In this document: positions 16,622 to 25,506 of the stretch, one piece after another | How the letters are laid out: every line of letters begins with the position of its first letter | How positions within the stretch are numbered: position 1 is the first letter of the stretch | Assembly: GCA_018302985.1 (NCBI GenBank) | Contig: JAGVZA010000004.1 | Coordinates: forward strand, 1 to 64,000 | Source: Candidatus Woesearchaeota archaeon | GTDB lineage: Archaea > Nanobdellota > Nanobdellia > SCGC-AAA011-G17 > UBA489 | Direction: 5' to 3' | DNA: 64,000 nucleotides | Program-made: the position numbers and the translations under genes | The notes under the pieces: generated by a model | What the model was told of the DNA's origin: nothing | What the model saw: the letters and a program-made list of their open reading frames with translations, nothing else | The model's database searches: none

Positions 16622-17113
16622 TTATTCTAAGAATTTATTTTGCTTTACTAGTTTTGTCTGTGACCATAGTTTTCCAAAGCCAATCCAATGGCCTACTTTC
16701 ATCTGCGTGAAGGCAAGCAAAATCAATGCATAAATAATATGATCATCGAATAAGGGATTATTTTTTGGAGGAATCATAGCTGCATACATTAACACCATTA
16801 AGAGCGCTCCACTATAGCCAGCGATTTTTATTCCAATGCCTAGAATTAAGGAAAGACCAATACCTAAGAGACCTAGCATGAATAGCCAATCTATTACAGG
16901 ACTACCTGCAAAACTTTGATAGATGGAAGCGAAAGGACCATAAGTACTTTTAGTCAAAAAACCAAGTGTAGGAGCGTTGCCCAAAAGCCAAGCCTTATCT
17001 GGAGGGGTGGCAAAGCTTAGACCAAAGAGCTTATCTATAAATGCCCAGAAAAAAATACATCCGAGACTAATTCTTGCAACTCCTAAGAACACCTGGTCTT
17101 TTTTTAATCCCAT
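16622..17113 (-). CDS. DoxX-like membrane protein
   Basis: 163 residues, four TM helices. Begins LGVARISLGCIFFWAFIDKLFGL, typical of DoxX/DoxD proteins (RxxLGxxFlwaGxxKl; cited in part), and ends with a long hydrophobic pair. Members include the thiosulfate:quinone oxidoreductase small subunit and redox-linked membrane proteins. Specific function unknown here. An 8-bp inverted repeat lies upstream of its promoter. Confidence 0.75.
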   Translation of the reverse strand: MGLKKDQVFLGVARISLGCIFFWAFIDKLFGLSFATPPDKAWLLGNAPTLGFLTKSTYGPFASIYQSFAGSPVIDWLFMLGLLGIGLSLILGIGIKIAGYSGALLMVLMYAAMIPPKNNPLFDDHIIYALILLAFTQMKVGHWIGFGKLWSQTKLVKQNKFLE

Positions 17114-17144
17114 TTTATTTTCTTTATCTTAGTATTATATAAAT

Positions 17145-17180
17145 TATAACTATCGAAAAAGAAAGTAACTTTTAGTTATA
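17145..17180. repeat. 8-bp inverted repeat upstream of the DoxX gene
   Basis: TATAACTA (17145-17152) and TAGTTATA (17173-17180) are perfect inverted arms around a 20-nt purine-rich spacer. The position just upstream of the minus-strand TATA (AATTTATATAATA) would suit an operator; a structural role after the upstream gene is possible too. Confidence 0.35.
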
Positions 17181-17219
17181 TGACTTAATTGATTTTCTGA
17201 TTTAACTGAAAACTTTCTG

Positions 17220-18110
17220 TTATTTTACTAAATCTTCTAATTTATTGTCTACTTTATGTTGCCATACACTATCTTTTATTTTCCATGTAATTTCCTGATT
17301 ATCCGGAGAAATTTTTAAATCTTTAACATCATGAATAGAAGTTGTTGATATATCACCTAACACTTTAATAATGCCACTTTGGGTATTATAAACAAAAAGT
17401 TCTACTCTTTTATTTCTGTCAGACAAAAATAAAATCACCTTACCATCTCGAGAAATAACTGAACCTTCATCTTTTGCAGAATTGTCAGATATATTCTTTA
17501 ATTTATCTTTCTCTACATCAAACATATACACTTCTCTGTTTAATTCTCCATCCCACAAGGAAGAAATCCATGCATCAAATACTATTTTTTCTCCATTATC
17601 AGACATACCCTTGTAAGCTGCTGAAGCACTTATACTCTCTGCCTTTGAAAATGAACAATGATTAAAATTATTTTTAACTAATCCTCTTACCTCCTCTTTT
17701 TCTACATCGAATAAATAATAATTACCTGAGCCTTCTAATACTACTTTTGCCAAATCTTTTGACATATCTTTAAAAGTAAATGCTATTGCACCATATTCAC
17801 GTCCAATATCATATTCAATACTTCCCCCACGTCTATCCTTAATCGTAAATTTTTCTACCCAATTTCGCTCTGGAAACATTTCTTTAAAATATAAACTTCT
17901 TCCGTCAGTAGTTTGACCGACTAATCTTAGTTGCGACTGCTCAATGTGATCTCGGTCTTCAATTCTTTTGGTTACAGCCCATTTCCTATTATTTTTTTCA
18001 ATCTGCAGATAACCAGGTCCTAAGGTAAAAGCATACACCATACTGCCGAATAGACCTATTCCAATTATGCCTGCTGTTGCTGCTAATATAATCTCTTTGA
18101 TTTTTCTCAT
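17220..18110 (-). CDS. Membrane-anchored TolB/WD40-like beta-propeller protein
   Basis: An N-terminal anchor (IILAATAGIIGIGLFGSMVYAF, about residues 7-28, cited over its length in part) is followed by about 260 residues of PD40/TolB-type blades: SADNG-like segments MSDNGEKIVFDAW, SRDGKVILFLSDRNK and SPDNQEITWKI, each a strand pair ending in a tight turn. Probably extracytoplasmic and involved in binding. No TolA or Pal partners exist in archaea. TATA GATTTATATT lies about 28 nt before the ATG. Confidence 0.75.
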   Translation of the reverse strand: MRKIKEIILAATAGIIGIGLFGSMVYAFTLGPGYLQIEKNNRKWAVTKRIEDRDHIEQSQLRLVGQTTDGRSLYFKEMFPERNWVEKFTIKDRRGGSIEYDIGREYGAIAFTFKDMSKDLAKVVLEGSGNYYLFDVEKEEVRGLVKNNFNHCSFSKAESISASAAYKGMSDNGEKIVFDAWISSLWDGELNREVYMFDVEKDKLKNISDNSAKDEGSVISRDGKVILFLSDRNKRVELFVYNTQSGIIKVLGDISTTSIHDVKDLKISPDNQEITWKIKDSVWQHKVDNKLEDLVK

Positions 18111-18174
18111 ACGTGTATAATTTTTCTTCTTAATATAAATCTTGTTTACTATGATTAAGAGACAAGAGAAATAG

Positions 18175-18280
18175 TGGGCCCGAGCAGATTTGAACTGCCG
18201 ACCACCAGCTGTCTTAGGATATGTTTTAGCTGATATCGTCTTATAAGACTGGTACTCTAACCAGGCTGAGCTACGGGCCC
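18175..18280 (-). tRNA. tRNA-Ile (anticodon UAU) with a 31-nt intron
   Basis: Acceptor GGGCCCG/CGGGCCC, D-stem GCTC/GAGT, anticodon stem CCAGT/GCTGG, T-stem GGCAG/CTGCT, discriminator A. Removing 18211-18241 leaves a loop CTTATAA with anticodon TAT (18243-18245). The intron sits at the canonical 37/38 position: exon CTTA (nt 32-35) pairs with intron TAAG as the 4-bp central helix, flanked by 3-nt bulges, a bulge-helix-bulge for the archaeal splicing endonuclease. UAU reads AUA directly; most archaea use a CAU tRNA with agmatidine instead. TATA centre is about 28 nt before the 5' end. Confidence 0.9.
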
Positions 18281-18387
18281 TTAGAGAAGATGCACTTCAG
18301 ATTATATATAAAGCTTGTTCTGAGTGATCATACCTCTCTTAGTCATTAGTTGGAAACTCTTATAAATCGACTTTATTTCCTGCTTTT

Positions 18388-18675
18388 ATGGGCTTTTTAA
18401 CTGCTACAAATAAACTCTTAACTACTACTGGTTATACTCTATCTGCAGGTTTGTATTTTGAATCTTATAGACATGTTGTAACTGCTCTGCTTACTGATAA
18501 TGCTCCCCAACATATTCTCGGCATTGGATATATGGTCTTAACTACTTTAGTTTTAGGAACAACCACTCGTCTTCATGCACTTCAACCTAAACTAGAGCAT
18601 CGTCTTGCATCTTTACAACTTCAAAAAACTTCTTCTTCAATCAGAAATTTATTAGACAGCGGAGAAATTGTATAA
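18388..18675 (+). CDS. Small membrane protein of unknown function
   Basis: 95 residues with two hydrophobic stretches (about 12-30 and 44-62) and a polar helical tail. No family recognised. TATA CTTATAAAT is centred about 27 nt before the ATG, which is preceded by TTTT: a typical leaderless start in this genome. It resembles several other short leaderless membrane genes here (48677, 55979, 62712). Confidence 0.55.
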   Translation: MGFLTATNKLLTTTGYTLSAGLYFESYRHVVTALLTDNAPQHILGIGYMVLTTLVLGTTTRLHALQPKLEHRLASLQLQKTSSSIRNLLDSGEIV

Positions 18676-18683
18676 GTTAATTA

Positions 18684-20921
18684 TTAAGCAAACCAATTTG
18701 TAATTGTCTTCCACATCTTTTTTATCCATGCACTGAAACCTGTAGGCTGCTCTTCGTAGTATATTTTTGCTTCTGGTATTTCTGGAAGAATTGTTGGTTC
18801 ATCTTGTGCTTGGATTGTCTTTGGTACTACTGCAGGTGCTTGCTCAGAAAATTTCTTAGTAGAAGGTTGGATTGTTGCTCCTTGTTCTTGTTGTGCAAAA
18901 ACTATTTCAATATGACCTACAGCTTGCTGTAGTGGATAGTCTATACTTAGTTCATCAGGATTATCGGTTTCTTGCTTGAGGAAAACACCATAGGTACTCA
19001 TAGCTAGTTTTTTTCCAGTTCTGGTTTCTATAGTCAGAGTATTTTGTGCTGGCAGATCTAAATCTACTCCTGCCTCTGTTTCTTGGACATTAATAGTTAT
19101 AGTTTCATCACTGGATGCTCCATCAAATTGACTTGCTTCTGTTGTGAGTGTTAGAGAAAAATCATTATTGGGAGTTATTGTTGTTCCAAGATCTAGCATT
19201 CCTCCGCCTTGTACTATGATGTTTACTTCATCACTGTTGACATCACCATCTTGATTGAGATCTATGGCTAGATTATAATTAGGTGCTCCACCAATATGCA
19301 CTTGATAACTATTTCCATTAATAACTAGGTTTGCAGCAGCATCAGTTCCTTCTGTGCCTGTATACTGGACATCTTTTCTTCCTTCAGCAAGATCTTCAAA
19401 AGCTAATTGTTTATTGGTGGTGTCAATGGAATTATATTGGACAATATTAGTGATGCCTTGCCTGTTGTTTTCTGTGGTCAATATGAACTGATCGTCTCTT
19501 GCTATGATAAAATTAGTTATACTGGTTCCTTCTATGAAGTGCAATGCTTGATTTTCTTTTCCGATTTTTAAATTGTTATTCTCATTGGTGATGAGTGTTG
19601 TATCTATTTGTTGTCCTTTAGTATTTACAAATTCCAAGTCATAGCGACTATTGCCTGGATCAAATTTTATTTTTGTTCTTGCTGCATCCAAACCCCTATA
19701 CAAAATATCCCAGTCTCCTAAGAGTGCTTGTTCATATCTAGTCATTTCTCTTAAACCTTTTCCTGCAGGAATAAAGACATTGTCTCCGGAAAGACTTTCT
19801 GCTCGCAAACGATATTGTAAAGAAGAGATACTATATTCTGTGTCGTCACCAGATCCTTTTATTTTAACAAAAGTATTAGCTAAGGAACGTCCATCAATAC
19901 TCACTCCTTGGGAAAAACTGTCATCAGCAACATTTCTATCAGTAAATTCTAAAGTTTGTGCTCCTAGTGTAAAAGTTACTTGATCTTCCTGCTCTGCTGC
20001 TTCACTGACTAGCATTTTAGTAATGCCTACAGGTATTCCTGCGAGTGTTTCTACATCGCCCACACTTCTTCTTCCTGAAATTTGCTTATTGACTTCGAGC
20101 GTGACAGCTCTTGCTTCATCTTCTATGAGTTTTACTTTTACTGTATATTCTTGGCCATTAAGCGTGTATATTTTCTCTTCACCTTCACGCAAAGTATCAC
20201 TGATTGCTCCAGAAAGTAAACGCAAGGTAAGCTGATCACTATTTTTCGTTGCTTCTGTTATAGTATAAGTTCTTCCCAACATGAATATTTCCTCATTTGC
20301 CAGATCAGTTAGTGTAGTACTTGCAAGTGTGGATGCTAATCCAGGAACAAATTCTAATTCATATTCAAAAGTGTCATTATTTTCTTCAAACACTAAGAAA
20401 TCTGCTACTTCATTTTTATTATCTTCTGTAAAAAGAATACGTCCGGACAACAAGTCTGTTCCTTTAAATCTTAAATATTGGTTAGCTAAGGTTGTTGCTC
20501 TACCTGTACTAATGGTTGTGCTTCTTAAAGAAGGAGTTTTAGCATTAGTGACTGTATCAATTACATCACCTAAATATTCTCCTATTTCTATTCTATTAGT
20601 AGTTGTTCCTAAGCGAAGACTTTCTTGAGGAGTAGTTGTTAGTTGTTGAGTACATCTGCCTTGTTCACAGGATTCTGGACAGGAATACACTTTGATGCGC
20701 ACTTGATTTTGACTACAATAATATTCTGTTAAGATCTGGTCTTCACAACTATCCACTAAAACCTCATTTCCTGCCGTGACTGTTCCTTTGGTTGCATAGA
20801 TCATGCCATTATCAGAGTCTGTACACTCATGAATCACATTCCCTGTCAATTGTTCTTGCGCAGCAAAGAAAGAGACCATGGTTAACATCAAAGCAACTAG
20901 AATTGTTATGTCTTTTTTCAC
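18684..20921 (-). CDS. Large secreted surface protein with EF-hand-like loop
   Basis: 745 residues. Signal peptide (ILVALMLTMVSFFAAQE), a Cys-rich first 80 residues with four to five cysteines, then long beta-rich repeats without cysteines. DLNQDGDVNSDEVNI near residue 570 is a dockerin/EF-hand-type calcium loop. The extreme C-terminus (FSAWIKKMWKTITNWFA) is amphipathic and Trp-rich, possibly a membrane attachment. Starts at GTG after AAGGTG. Likely a cell-surface or attachment protein; function unknown. Confidence 0.7.
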   Translation of the reverse strand: MKKDITILVALMLTMVSFFAAQEQLTGNVIHECTDSDNGMIYATKGTVTAGNEVLVDSCEDQILTEYYCSQNQVRIKVYSCPESCEQGRCTQQLTTTPQESLRLGTTTNRIEIGEYLGDVIDTVTNAKTPSLRSTTISTGRATTLANQYLRFKGTDLLSGRILFTEDNKNEVADFLVFEENNDTFEYELEFVPGLASTLASTTLTDLANEEIFMLGRTYTITEATKNSDQLTLRLLSGAISDTLREGEEKIYTLNGQEYTVKVKLIEDEARAVTLEVNKQISGRRSVGDVETLAGIPVGITKMLVSEAAEQEDQVTFTLGAQTLEFTDRNVADDSFSQGVSIDGRSLANTFVKIKGSGDDTEYSISSLQYRLRAESLSGDNVFIPAGKGLREMTRYEQALLGDWDILYRGLDAARTKIKFDPGNSRYDLEFVNTKGQQIDTTLITNENNNLKIGKENQALHFIEGTSITNFIIARDDQFILTTENNRQGITNIVQYNSIDTTNKQLAFEDLAEGRKDVQYTGTEGTDAAANLVINGNSYQVHIGGAPNYNLAIDLNQDGDVNSDEVNIIVQGGGMLDLGTTITPNNDFSLTLTTEASQFDGASSDETITINVQETEAGVDLDLPAQNTLTIETRTGKKLAMSTYGVFLKQETDNPDELSIDYPLQQAVGHIEIVFAQQEQGATIQPSTKKFSEQAPAVVPKTIQAQDEPTILPEIPEAKIYYEEQPTGFSAWIKKMWKTITNWFA

Positions 20922-21031
20922 CTGAACACCTTGTTATTCTTATATCCTCATCTTTTTAAGGATTTGGTTGGTTTTTGCACTGGTATTTTTTCACCATAAA
21001 CTATTTAAATCACTCTTAAGGGTATTGTAGT

Positions 21032-21580
21032 ATGGCCTTGCTTTGGATTTTACTGATTATAGTTGCAGTTTTTGTACTTTACTTTATTCTAGCTTACAAT
21101 AGACTAGTTTCTTACAAGCATAGAATTAATAATGCATGGTCACAAATTGACGTGCAACTCAAACGAAGATATGATTTGATTCCTAATTTAATCAATACTG
21201 TTAAAGGCTATGTCAAGCATGAGAAAGAAACCTTGAAAGAGCTTACTGATGCACGTACTCGTTTGATGGGTGGATCTCTAGCAGACAAAGCCAAGGCTTC
21301 GAATCAAGTAACTGATGCATTGAAGACGATCTTTGCAGTTGCTGAAAACTATCCTAACTTAAAAGCAAGTGACAATTTCAAGATGTTGCAAGAAGAACTC
21401 TCAGGCACTGAAAGCAAGATAGCTTATGCACGACAATTTTACAACGATAATGTTCTGTCTTTAAACCAGTCTCTGGAATCTTTCCCTACTAATATTGTTG
21501 GTAACTTTTTTGGCTTTAAACCTAGGGAATATTTCAAAGTGAGTGAAGCTGAAACTAAACATATTAAGGTAGACTTCTAA
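21032..21580 (+). CDS. lemA: LemA family membrane protein
   Basis: 182 residues: one N-terminal TM (about 3-22), then a long helical bundle with the family hallmark NAWSQIDVQLKRRYDLIPNL and VKGYVKHEKETLKEL. Ends FFGFKPREYFKV, also typical. LemA has no defined biochemical role but is very often paired with HtpX, as here (2-nt gap). TATA CTATTTAAATC precedes the ATG by about 28 nt. Confidence 0.92.
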   Translation: MALLWILLIIVAVFVLYFILAYNRLVSYKHRINNAWSQIDVQLKRRYDLIPNLINTVKGYVKHEKETLKELTDARTRLMGGSLADKAKASNQVTDALKTIFAVAENYPNLKASDNFKMLQEELSGTESKIAYARQFYNDNVLSLNQSLESFPTNIVGNFFGFKPREYFKVSEAETKHIKVDF

Positions 21581-21582
21581 TC

Positions 21583-22464
21583 ATGTATGATGCAATTGCT
21601 TCAAACAAGCGGAAAACCTATCTTCTTATTTTCTTATTTTTTATCTTTATTGTCTTTTTAGGTTATATTCTAGGATCTCTCTATAGCAATCCTGTGTTTG
21701 GATTAAGCATTGCGTTTATTATTTCTTTTGTTTATATCCTGTTTAGCTTATTTGCTGGAGACTCTGTTATTTTAACTTTGAACTCTGCCAAACCTGCAGA
21801 TAGACAGCATTATCCTCATTTAGTTAATACGGTTGAAGGACTAGCAATCGCTGCCGGGATTCCTACGCCAAAGATTTATGTAATTGATGATACTGCAATT
21901 AATGCTTTTGCAACTGGGAGAGATCCGAAGCATGCTGCTGTAACTGTTACTACAGGAACTTTACAACGCTTAAAACGTGATGAACTGGAAGGAGTCTTAG
22001 CACATGAATTAAGTCATATCAAAAATTATGACATTAGGTACATGCTAGTTGTTGTGATGATGGTTGGGATTACCTTAGTATTGAGTGATTTTTTATTACG
22101 TTCTTTATGGATGCGAGGCGGTGGAAGAGATGATAGTAAAGGCAACGCTATTCTGATTGTTATTGGATTAGCATTGGCTATTTTAGCACCGATTGCCGTA
22201 CGTCTTATTCAACTAGCTGTCTCCAGACAACGAGAATACTTAGCTGATGCCTCTGGAGCGATGCTGACGAGATATCCTCAGGGACTAGCAAATGCCTTGA
22301 AGAAGATTAGAGACGATAAAGAACCTCTAATAGAAGCTGCTGACAGATCTACTGCTCATTTATACATTGAGAATCCTTTGGCTAAAACTAGAAAGAAATT
22401 ATCTAGCGTCTGGTCTACTCATCCTGATGTTAATCTAAGAATTCAACGCTTAGAGAAGATGTAA
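21583..22464 (+). CDS. htpX: HtpX-like M48 membrane zinc protease
   Basis: 293 residues. Two N-terminal TMs, the zinc site HELSHIKNYD (HExxH) around residue 140, two further TMs (about 155-175 and 190-210), and the third ligand region REYLADASGAMLTR. M48 proteases degrade misfolded membrane proteins. Co-transcribed with LemA. Full length and all catalytic residues present. Confidence 0.93.
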   Translation: MYDAIASNKRKTYLLIFLFFIFIVFLGYILGSLYSNPVFGLSIAFIISFVYILFSLFAGDSVILTLNSAKPADRQHYPHLVNTVEGLAIAAGIPTPKIYVIDDTAINAFATGRDPKHAAVTVTTGTLQRLKRDELEGVLAHELSHIKNYDIRYMLVVVMMVGITLVLSDFLLRSLWMRGGGRDDSKGNAILIVIGLALAILAPIAVRLIQLAVSRQREYLADASGAMLTRYPQGLANALKKIRDDKEPLIEAADRSTAHLYIENPLAKTRKKLSSVWSTHPDVNLRIQRLEKM

Positions 22465-22465
22465 C

Positions 22466-23218
22466 TTATTTATGAGAAGATTTCCAGAGATCATTAAAAT
22501 ATTCTTTATACTTCTTTGCCACTTCTTTGCTTTTCATGACGAACACTATTGGTTTGTCTTCCCATACTAAGGTAAGCACATTGTTTTTCCAGAGAGCAAT
22601 ATTTGTTGGAAACTTGATATCTGTAAATCTATAGTGATAATATTTTAGTTTTGAAAACTTCTCCATCTTTTTTCTTGTCTCTGGATGCATTATTATTTTC
22701 GCACTGACTTTCTTTTCAGCTCTTTTCATGTGGAATTTCTTGATGAATAAAGCAATCTCCTCATTTTCGATCTCTTTTTCTCCTACTCCAAACGCAAGAT
22801 ATTCATCCCCTTTCTTCAAATCATCCAAAATTTCATTGTACACTGTTTTTAATCCCTCAATCCCAGTATACACTTTGACTTCTTGCCTTTCTAACTGGAG
22901 ACTTCTTACTTTATTGAGCTCTTGAACAATTTTCTGAGAGCTTGTAATCTTCTTCTCTATATCCTCTTTCTTGACCTGTAGATACTCTATAATTCTTTTT
23001 GGATCTGCAGCTTCAAAATATCTTACGTTTTGTTTGGTTACTTCTGTTACCATTCCTTTTTGTTTTAATCTTTCTAGAACATCATAGACTTTACTTCTAG
23101 ATACTTTTGAAGTTTTGATTATGTTTCCTGAGCTAGTATTTCCTAGTTTAACCAGTGTCAGGTATACATCTGCCTCTCCTTTAGTTAATCCTATGCTCAC
23201 TAATGTATCGGTGTCCAT
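22466..23218 (-). CDS. TrmB family transcriptional regulator (1)
   Basis: 250 residues. N-terminal wHTH of the TrmB type (GLTKGEADVYLTLVKLGNTS and a recognition helix near SRSKVYDVLERL), a coiled linker, then the C-terminal domain with VKVYTGIEGLKTVYNEIL. TrmB proteins usually bind sugars. Divergent to a solute-binding protein, with a GC-rich palindrome in the shared 173-nt region. Convergent with htpX (1-nt gap). TATA centre about 27 nt before the ATG, so leaderless. Confidence 0.9.
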   Translation of the reverse strand: MDTDTLVSIGLTKGEADVYLTLVKLGNTSSGNIIKTSKVSRSKVYDVLERLKQKGMVTEVTKQNVRYFEAADPKRIIEYLQVKKEDIEKKITSSQKIVQELNKVRSLQLERQEVKVYTGIEGLKTVYNEILDDLKKGDEYLAFGVGEKEIENEEIALFIKKFHMKRAEKKVSAKIIMHPETRKKMEKFSKLKYYHYRFTDIKFPTNIALWKNNVLTLVWEDKPIVFVMKSKEVAKKYKEYFNDLWKSSHK

Positions 23219-23261
23219 ACTCTTCTATTTATTGATCAGTATATAAATTATTCTAAAGTAT

Positions 23262-23275
23262 TCCCCTCGGGGGGA
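23262..23275. promoter_or_regulatory. Palindrome TCCCC-TCGG-GGGGA, TrmB1 operator candidate
   Basis: GC-rich arms stand out in an otherwise AT-rich region. The site lies between the back-to-back promoters of the regulator (TATA about 23240-23250) and the solute-binding protein (TATA AATTATATATT, about 23281-23291), so a single protein could control both. Confidence 0.5.
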
Positions 23276-23391
23276 GATTAAAATTATATATTCTAATGAT
23301 TAACTACTCTTAAGTAATTGTATTGAACGACGAACGATGAACAAAAACAAAACATTATGGTTAGGAAAAGACGACAAGGAGTGTATTTTCA

Positions 23392-24474
23392 ATGAAAACT
23401 AAATCTATTTATTTCTTAATGGGGCTAATTGTTATTTTAATTATTGGCGGATTAATCTTTCAAACTTATTCAATTTCTGAAGCAAATGCGAACATCAATG
23501 TAGCAGTACTTCTTCCCTTGACTGGCATTGGTGCTGCTGTGGGCAATGATTTTTTACAGGGCATGAATCTTGCGAGAGAAGAAGCTGGAAATACTAATAT
23601 AGCCTATTTCATTGAAGATACTCAAACTTCTCCAAAGGAAGCAGTAAACGCCTTGAATAAACTTCTTGCTGAGAGAGATATCGACCTTGTTGTTGCTTTA
23701 CAAGCACAAGTTGTAGCTCCCATTTCAGCTATAACTGAAGCGAAAAACATTCCTCTTATAGCAGGACTTACTTCTATAGAGAATCTCACGAGAGTAAACA
23801 ATTATGTTACTTTAGTTTATCCTTTACCGGAAGATGAACTGCAGAAAACTAAGGAATTTATTCAATCGCAAGGACATACTAGAATTGCAACGCTCACAAT
23901 CATGGATGAATTTGGTCAAACTATGAAAACCAAAATGGAAAAAGCTTATGGCACTCAAATCGTAGCCAGTGAAACCTATCCTCTTTCTGAAACTGACTAT
24001 AGAACTTACCTGAGCAAAATACAAGAGCAAAATCCCGATATCATTTTTGTTATAGGCTATCCTACGCATTTAATTAATATCCTTAAACAAAGAACTGAAT
24101 TGGGAATGGCTGTTATTCCTTTACTTTCAACGATTCATATGCAAAGCGACTTTGTAAGAAACGCTACTTCTTCATTGATGAGTGAAGTTTATGCAATCAC
24201 ACCAGCTGCTCTTAGTAAGGGAAAAAATCAGGCTTTTGTCACCCAATTTGAAACTACCTTCTCAAGAAAACCAGATTTCATAGCACCTTTTGGATATGAT
24301 ATAGCTAAGATTATAGATGCTGCAGCACTGTCTAATGGCGCTTCAATTCATGATAACTTGAGAAGTGTTTCTCTTACAGGACTAAGTGGAGAACTAAGCT
24401 TTAATGAGTATGGAGAACTCAATATGCCATTGGTCATTGTTAAGGCAAGCGATAGAACAATTGTTCTTCAATGA
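23392..24474 (+). CDS. Periplasmic-binding-fold protein, branched-chain amino acid type
   Basis: 360 residues. An N-terminal TM anchor (about 6-24) without a lipobox Cys, then a Peripla_BP_6 domain: VAVLLPLTGIGAAVGNDFLQG, QTSPKEAVNALNKLL, IPLIAGLT. This fold binds amino acids or amides for ABC import. No permease or ATPase is adjacent, so it may work as a receptor. Shine-Dalgarno AAGGAGTG lies 9-10 nt before the ATG, unlike the leaderless neighbours. Divergent to TrmB1. Confidence 0.85.
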   Translation: MKTKSIYFLMGLIVILIIGGLIFQTYSISEANANINVAVLLPLTGIGAAVGNDFLQGMNLAREEAGNTNIAYFIEDTQTSPKEAVNALNKLLAERDIDLVVALQAQVVAPISAITEAKNIPLIAGLTSIENLTRVNNYVTLVYPLPEDELQKTKEFIQSQGHTRIATLTIMDEFGQTMKTKMEKAYGTQIVASETYPLSETDYRTYLSKIQEQNPDIIFVIGYPTHLINILKQRTELGMAVIPLLSTIHMQSDFVRNATSSLMSEVYAITPAALSKGKNQAFVTQFETTFSRKPDFIAPFGYDIAKIIDAAALSNGASIHDNLRSVSLTGLSGELSFNEYGELNMPLVIVKASDRTIVLQ

Positions 24475-24507
24475 GAGGATTCAAGAAGCTCTATCGATCT
24501 AAACTTT

Positions 24508-25335
24508 TTAGGTCAGTCTTTTTCTTTTTTCTTGTTCTGGTTCTGTAAGATAATTTTCTTTTGTGACTATTGGTTTTCCTATTTTCTTTTCTGCTTCACG
24601 ACGAGCATTACCTGCTACAGTTCCACCATCTTTCGCAGCTTCTTTATTTTCTACAAATCCTTGAGCATCTTTACTTTTGGCAACTTCTGTTGTCACTTTC
24701 TCACCGAGCATAGCAAATATCAGTTCTAAATCATTCATATGATCACGCAAATTTTGTTTGTCTAGTTGTTTGTGTTCTTTGTATTCTTCGACAGTTTTTC
24801 CAAATGTTGCTTTACTTATCTCATTAGTTAGAATAGCATATTCTCTTTTTTCATCTACGCCACGTTCTTTCCATTCGTTGGTCAATTCGTTTCTGATGAT
24901 AATACCTCTCACTCTTTTTTCAATCCACTCCTCTGAATATCCTTTGGCTCGATAAATATTCCTCATGCGTTGTTGTGCTAATTCTGGATTTTCTATTTCT
25001 TGCATGCGTTCATAGCCTGTTTTAGCCAGCCAGAGTTTGAAGGGCTCAGCCTTTGGAGAGGGAATTGATTGGATGATTCTGAAAGCTCCTTCTGTATTTA
25101 CACAGTCAGTTTCCCTTAATTTATTGTCTTCAGCAAGTAATTTCAACTGTACGATTTTCTCGTACGCTTCAGATCCCTCTTCATTAAGTTTAATTTTCAA
25201 GTCTGCCCAATATCTTTTAGGGATAGTGCTTCCTGTAAGCACAGCAACAATATCAACAACAGAAAACCACCATTCCTCGTTATGCCATGTTTTTCTGATC
25301 TCTTTTCCTTCAAAGAGTGCGAGTTTATTTGTCAT
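24508..25335 (-). CDS. BRO-N domain protein (antirepressor-like)
   Basis: 275 residues. The N-terminal BRO domain is clear (ALFEGKEIRKTWHNEEWWFSVVDIV cited in part: IRKTWHNEEWWFSVVDIVAV), followed by the conserved LKLLAEDNKLRETD region. The long helical C-terminus (about 120-275) is of the kind found in chromosomal, non-phage BRO proteins. BRO domains bind DNA and occur in phage antirepressors. No phage genes are adjacent. Its promoter carries the TTCTCAAA element shared with three other genes of this window. Confidence 0.85.
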   Translation of the reverse strand: MTNKLALFEGKEIRKTWHNEEWWFSVVDIVAVLTGSTIPKRYWADLKIKLNEEGSEAYEKIVQLKLLAEDNKLRETDCVNTEGAFRIIQSIPSPKAEPFKLWLAKTGYERMQEIENPELAQQRMRNIYRAKGYSEEWIEKRVRGIIIRNELTNEWKERGVDEKREYAILTNEISKATFGKTVEEYKEHKQLDKQNLRDHMNDLELIFAMLGEKVTTEVAKSKDAQGFVENKEAAKDGGTVAGNARREAEKKIGKPIVTKENYLTEPEQEKRKRLT

Positions 25336-25366
25336 AGACGAGAGATTATCTTGTTCTTTATAAATA

Positions 25367-25389
25367 CTCTGAGGGTGTTTGAGAAGTAA
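25367..25389 (-). promoter_or_regulatory. Shared upstream promoter element, copy A (BRO gene)
   Basis: Minus strand reads TTACTTCTCAAACACCCTCA, directly followed by the TATA TATTTATAAAG. The TTCTCAAA core is 24 nt from the TATA centre, which in turn is about 26 nt from the ATG at 25335. Copies B, C and D have the same core and the same spacing. Confidence 0.65.
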
Positions 25390-25506
25390 ACTGCTCTTCT
25401 GAACTATATTTAGAAGTTTTCCGGAAATTCCGAAAGATTTTCGAATAATAGAGGTTCAAATTAATCAAAGTAATCTTTAAATATAAGCTCTTTATTGTTT
25501 TCTCTG

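Noticed and set aside
18211-18241. Alternative anticodon GAU using the intron sequence GATAT
   Set aside because: It would need a non-canonical intron position and would lose the bulge-helix-bulge pairing.
24508-25335. Prophage around the BRO gene
   Set aside because: No capsid, terminase or integrase genes nearby; this BRO type is common in chromosomes.
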